Source: CAIWHR01 sp963823215 (GTDB lineage: Bacteria > Pseudomonadota > Gammaproteobacteria > Burkholderiales > Casimicrobiaceae). Taken from it: a stretch of 64,000 nt of DNA. Both the position numbers and the translations under genes were made by a program. Positions 62,816 through 64,000 of the stretch are shown here, piece by piece. The stretch is from contig CAWGKT010000002.1 of the NCBI GenBank assembly GCA_963823215.1, forward strand, positions 62,001-126,000, written 5' to 3'. The notes under the pieces are model-generated. The model did not search any database and had not been told where the DNA came from. It worked only from the letters and a program-made list of their open reading frames with translations. The first letter of the stretch is position 1; every line of letters begins with the position of its first letter.

Positions 62816-64000
62816 CTAGGCAAGCAGCGCGGCGGCGAGCAGCGTGCGCGTGTAAGGCTGCACCGGCGCCGCGAACAGTGCCTCGGCTTCGCCTTGCTCG
62901 ACGACCTCGCCATCCTTCATGACGAGCACCCGATGGGCCATCGCCCGCACGACCGCGAGGTCGTGGCTGATGAAGACGTAGCTCATCCCGTACTTCACCT
63001 GCAGCGCGCCCAGCAGCTTCAGCACCTGCTGCTGCACAGACACGTCGAGCGCGGAGGTCGGCTCGTCAAGCACCAGCACCTCGGGGCGCAGCACGACGGC
63101 GCGGGCGATCGCAATGCGCTGCCGCTGGCCGCCCGAGAACTCGTGCGGGTAGCGGGTCAGCACGTCGACGATGCCGTCCGCCTCCGACAGGCCGACCTCC
63201 GCGAGCATCGCGAGGATCCGCTGGCGTCGCGCCTCCTTCGACAGCTCGGGCATGTGCCGCGCGACGCCCTCGCCCACGATCTGCTCGACCGTCATCCGCG
63301 GCGACAGCGACGCGAACGGGTCCTGGAACACGACCTGCATCCGGCGGCGCATCGCGCGCAGCGTCGTGCGGTCGGCGCCGTCCAGGCGCGTGCCCTCGAA
63401 GGTGATCGCGCCGGCGGCGATCGGCTGCAGCGCGAGCAGCGCCATGCCGAGCGTCGTCTTGCCGGACCCGGATTCGCCGACGATGCCGAGCGTTTCCCCG
63501 CGCTTCAGTTCGAGCGTCGTGTCGCGCACGGCGCGGAAGACATCCTTGCCGAACCAGCCCTTCGCCGACACGAAGTCGACCGACACGTCGCGCGCCGCCG
63601 CGAGGATCGGCGCGTCGGCGGGCACCGGCTCGACCGCGCGCTCGGGCCGGCTCGCGATCAGCCTGATCGTATAGGGATGGCGCGGCCGCGCGAACACCTC
63701 GGCGGTGGCGCCCTGCTCGACCAGCCGGCCCTTCTCCATCACGCCGACGCGGTGGGTGTAGCGCCGCACGACGTTGAGGTCGTGCGTGATGAACAGGATC
63801 GCCATCCCGTATTCCTGCTGCAGGTCGTCGAGCAGCGCCAGGATCTGCGCCTGGATCGTCACGTCCAGCGCCGTCGTCGGCTCGTCGGCAATCAGGAGCT
63901 TGGGACGGCACGCCAGCGCCATCGCGATCATCGCGCGCTGCCGCTGGCCGCCGGAGAGCTGATGCGGGTAGGCATCGACCTTCTTGTCCGGGTCGGGAAT
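62816..64000 (-). CDS. Duplicated ATP-binding protein of an oligopeptide ABC transporter, YejF-like, 5' end outside window
   Basis: Two ABC modules in one chain. The window holds the end of the first (HQLSGGQRQR and LLIADEPTTALDV as ABC signature and Walker B, then LFITHDLNVVRR) and the complete second (Walker A GIVGESGSGKTTLGMALL, Q-loop VFQDPFASLSPR, signature EFSGGQRQRIAIAR, Walker B VLVLDEPTSALDV, switch His FISHDLAVVRA). RHPYTIRLI is the C-terminal OppD/OppF segment of module one. It powers import of peptides or related solutes with partners outside the window. Ends with TAG at 62816. Confidence 0.9.
   Translation of the reverse strand: MPDPDKKVDAYPHQLSGGQRQRAMIAMALACRPKLLIADEPTTALDVTIQAQILALLDDLQQEYGMAILFITHDLNVVRRYTHRVGVMEKGRLVEQGATAEVFARPRHPYTIRLIASRPERAVEPVPADAPILAAARDVSVDFVSAKGWFGKDVFRAVRDTTLELKRGETLGIVGESGSGKTTLGMALLALQPIAAGAITFEGTRLDGADRTTLRAMRRRMQVVFQDPFASLSPRMTVEQIVGEGVARHMPELSKEARRQRILAMLAEVGLSEADGIVDVLTRYPHEFSGGQRQRIAIARAVVLRPEVLVLDEPTSALDVSVQQQVLKLLGALQVKYGMSYVFISHDLAVVRAMAHRVLVMKDGEVVEQGEAEALFAAPVQPYTRTLLAAALLA

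Noticed and set aside
1..64000. CRISPR arrays, tRNA or rRNA genes, prophage or integrase genes, riboswitches, replication origin.
   Set aside because: No tandem spaced repeats, tRNA-like cloverleaf, phage or recombinase motif, known aptamer or DnaA-box cluster was recognised in either strand by eye.

Overview
The window is high-G+C DNA with gene content typical of a facultatively anaerobic betaproteobacterium. The clues are a betaproteobacterial proteasome homologue (BPH), a cbb3 oxidase with FNR/FixK-type boxes, a NapB-like cytochrome, 4-hydroxybenzoyl-CoA reductase and a PadBCD-like molybdoenzyme, exosortase H, a PEP-CTERM protein, and ordinary housekeeping genes (proS, gluQ, queG, tsaE, amiC, gsp genes). 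No phage, integrase, intact transposase, CRISPR array, rRNA or tRNA was found. No species can be named from sequence alone.

Layout. 0-12 kb: a di-haem cytochrome c peroxidase-like gene, two paralogous nucleotide-cyclase/STAND-ATPase genes flanking a broken PEP-CTERM gene and a TPR O-GlcNAc-transferase-like gene, a secreted methyltransferase, an APC permease and a small Lys/Ala-rich exported protein. 12-14 kb: a Crp/Fnr regulator, an Rrf2 regulator and a GNAT protein. 14-22.3 kb: padBCD-like operon followed by hcrCAB (anaerobic aromatic acyl-CoA metabolism). 22.3-26.3 kb: DUF2249 protein, NnrS-like membrane protein, haemerythrin, double-GNAT protein, MIP18/DUF59 protein and a NapB-like cytochrome, a probable low-oxygen/NO response set. 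26.3-28.2 kb: a cytochrome remnant and a condensation-type acyltransferase. 28.2-37.7 kb: the minus-strand cbb3 locus (ccoI, ccoS, ccoNO, ccoQP, ccoG, fixH, a small membrane protein, a Gfo/Idh oxidoreductase). 37.8-43.9 kb: usp, proS, lytic transglycosylase, gluQ, BPH, hslO, PaiB-like. 44-49 kb: 36-aa membrane peptide, MerR/B12-like regulator, PilZ-like protein, acyl-CoA synthetase ending inside a palindromic element. 49-53 kb: XrtH and partner, amiC, tsaE, queG. 53-58.3 kb: gspF, gspE, gspD. 58.5-64 kb: tonB, two exbD, exbB, two exported proteins and a duplicated-ATPase peptide ABC transporter cut by the window end.

The regulatory theme is oxygen. Four TTGAC/T-N4-A/GTCAA boxes lie before ccoN, usp, the haemerythrin gene and the napB-like gene, most with class II spacing to a -10-like hexamer. 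The Crp/Fnr protein at 12268 has the FNR-type ExxSR recognition motif but no N-terminal iron-sulfur cysteines, so it looks like a FixK/DNR-type regulator.

The main caution is quality. More than 30 reading-frame breaks occur, in about 15 genes, densest at 18.8-25.2 kb. Almost all move the frame by +1 and are repaired by deleting a single base, on both strands, with conserved protein on both sides and no in-frame stops. That is the signature of insertion-type consensus error, not of gene decay. I therefore annotate these as genes with suspected sequence errors. Both apparent cbb3 fusions (NO and QP) could have the same cause. I found no convincing undescribed system. The most interesting items are the degenerate cyclase/STAND paralogue, the FNR-type regulon with an operator inside ccoS, the DUF2249/haemerythrin/double-GNAT/DUF59 cluster, and the palindromic element that supplies a gene's stop codon.
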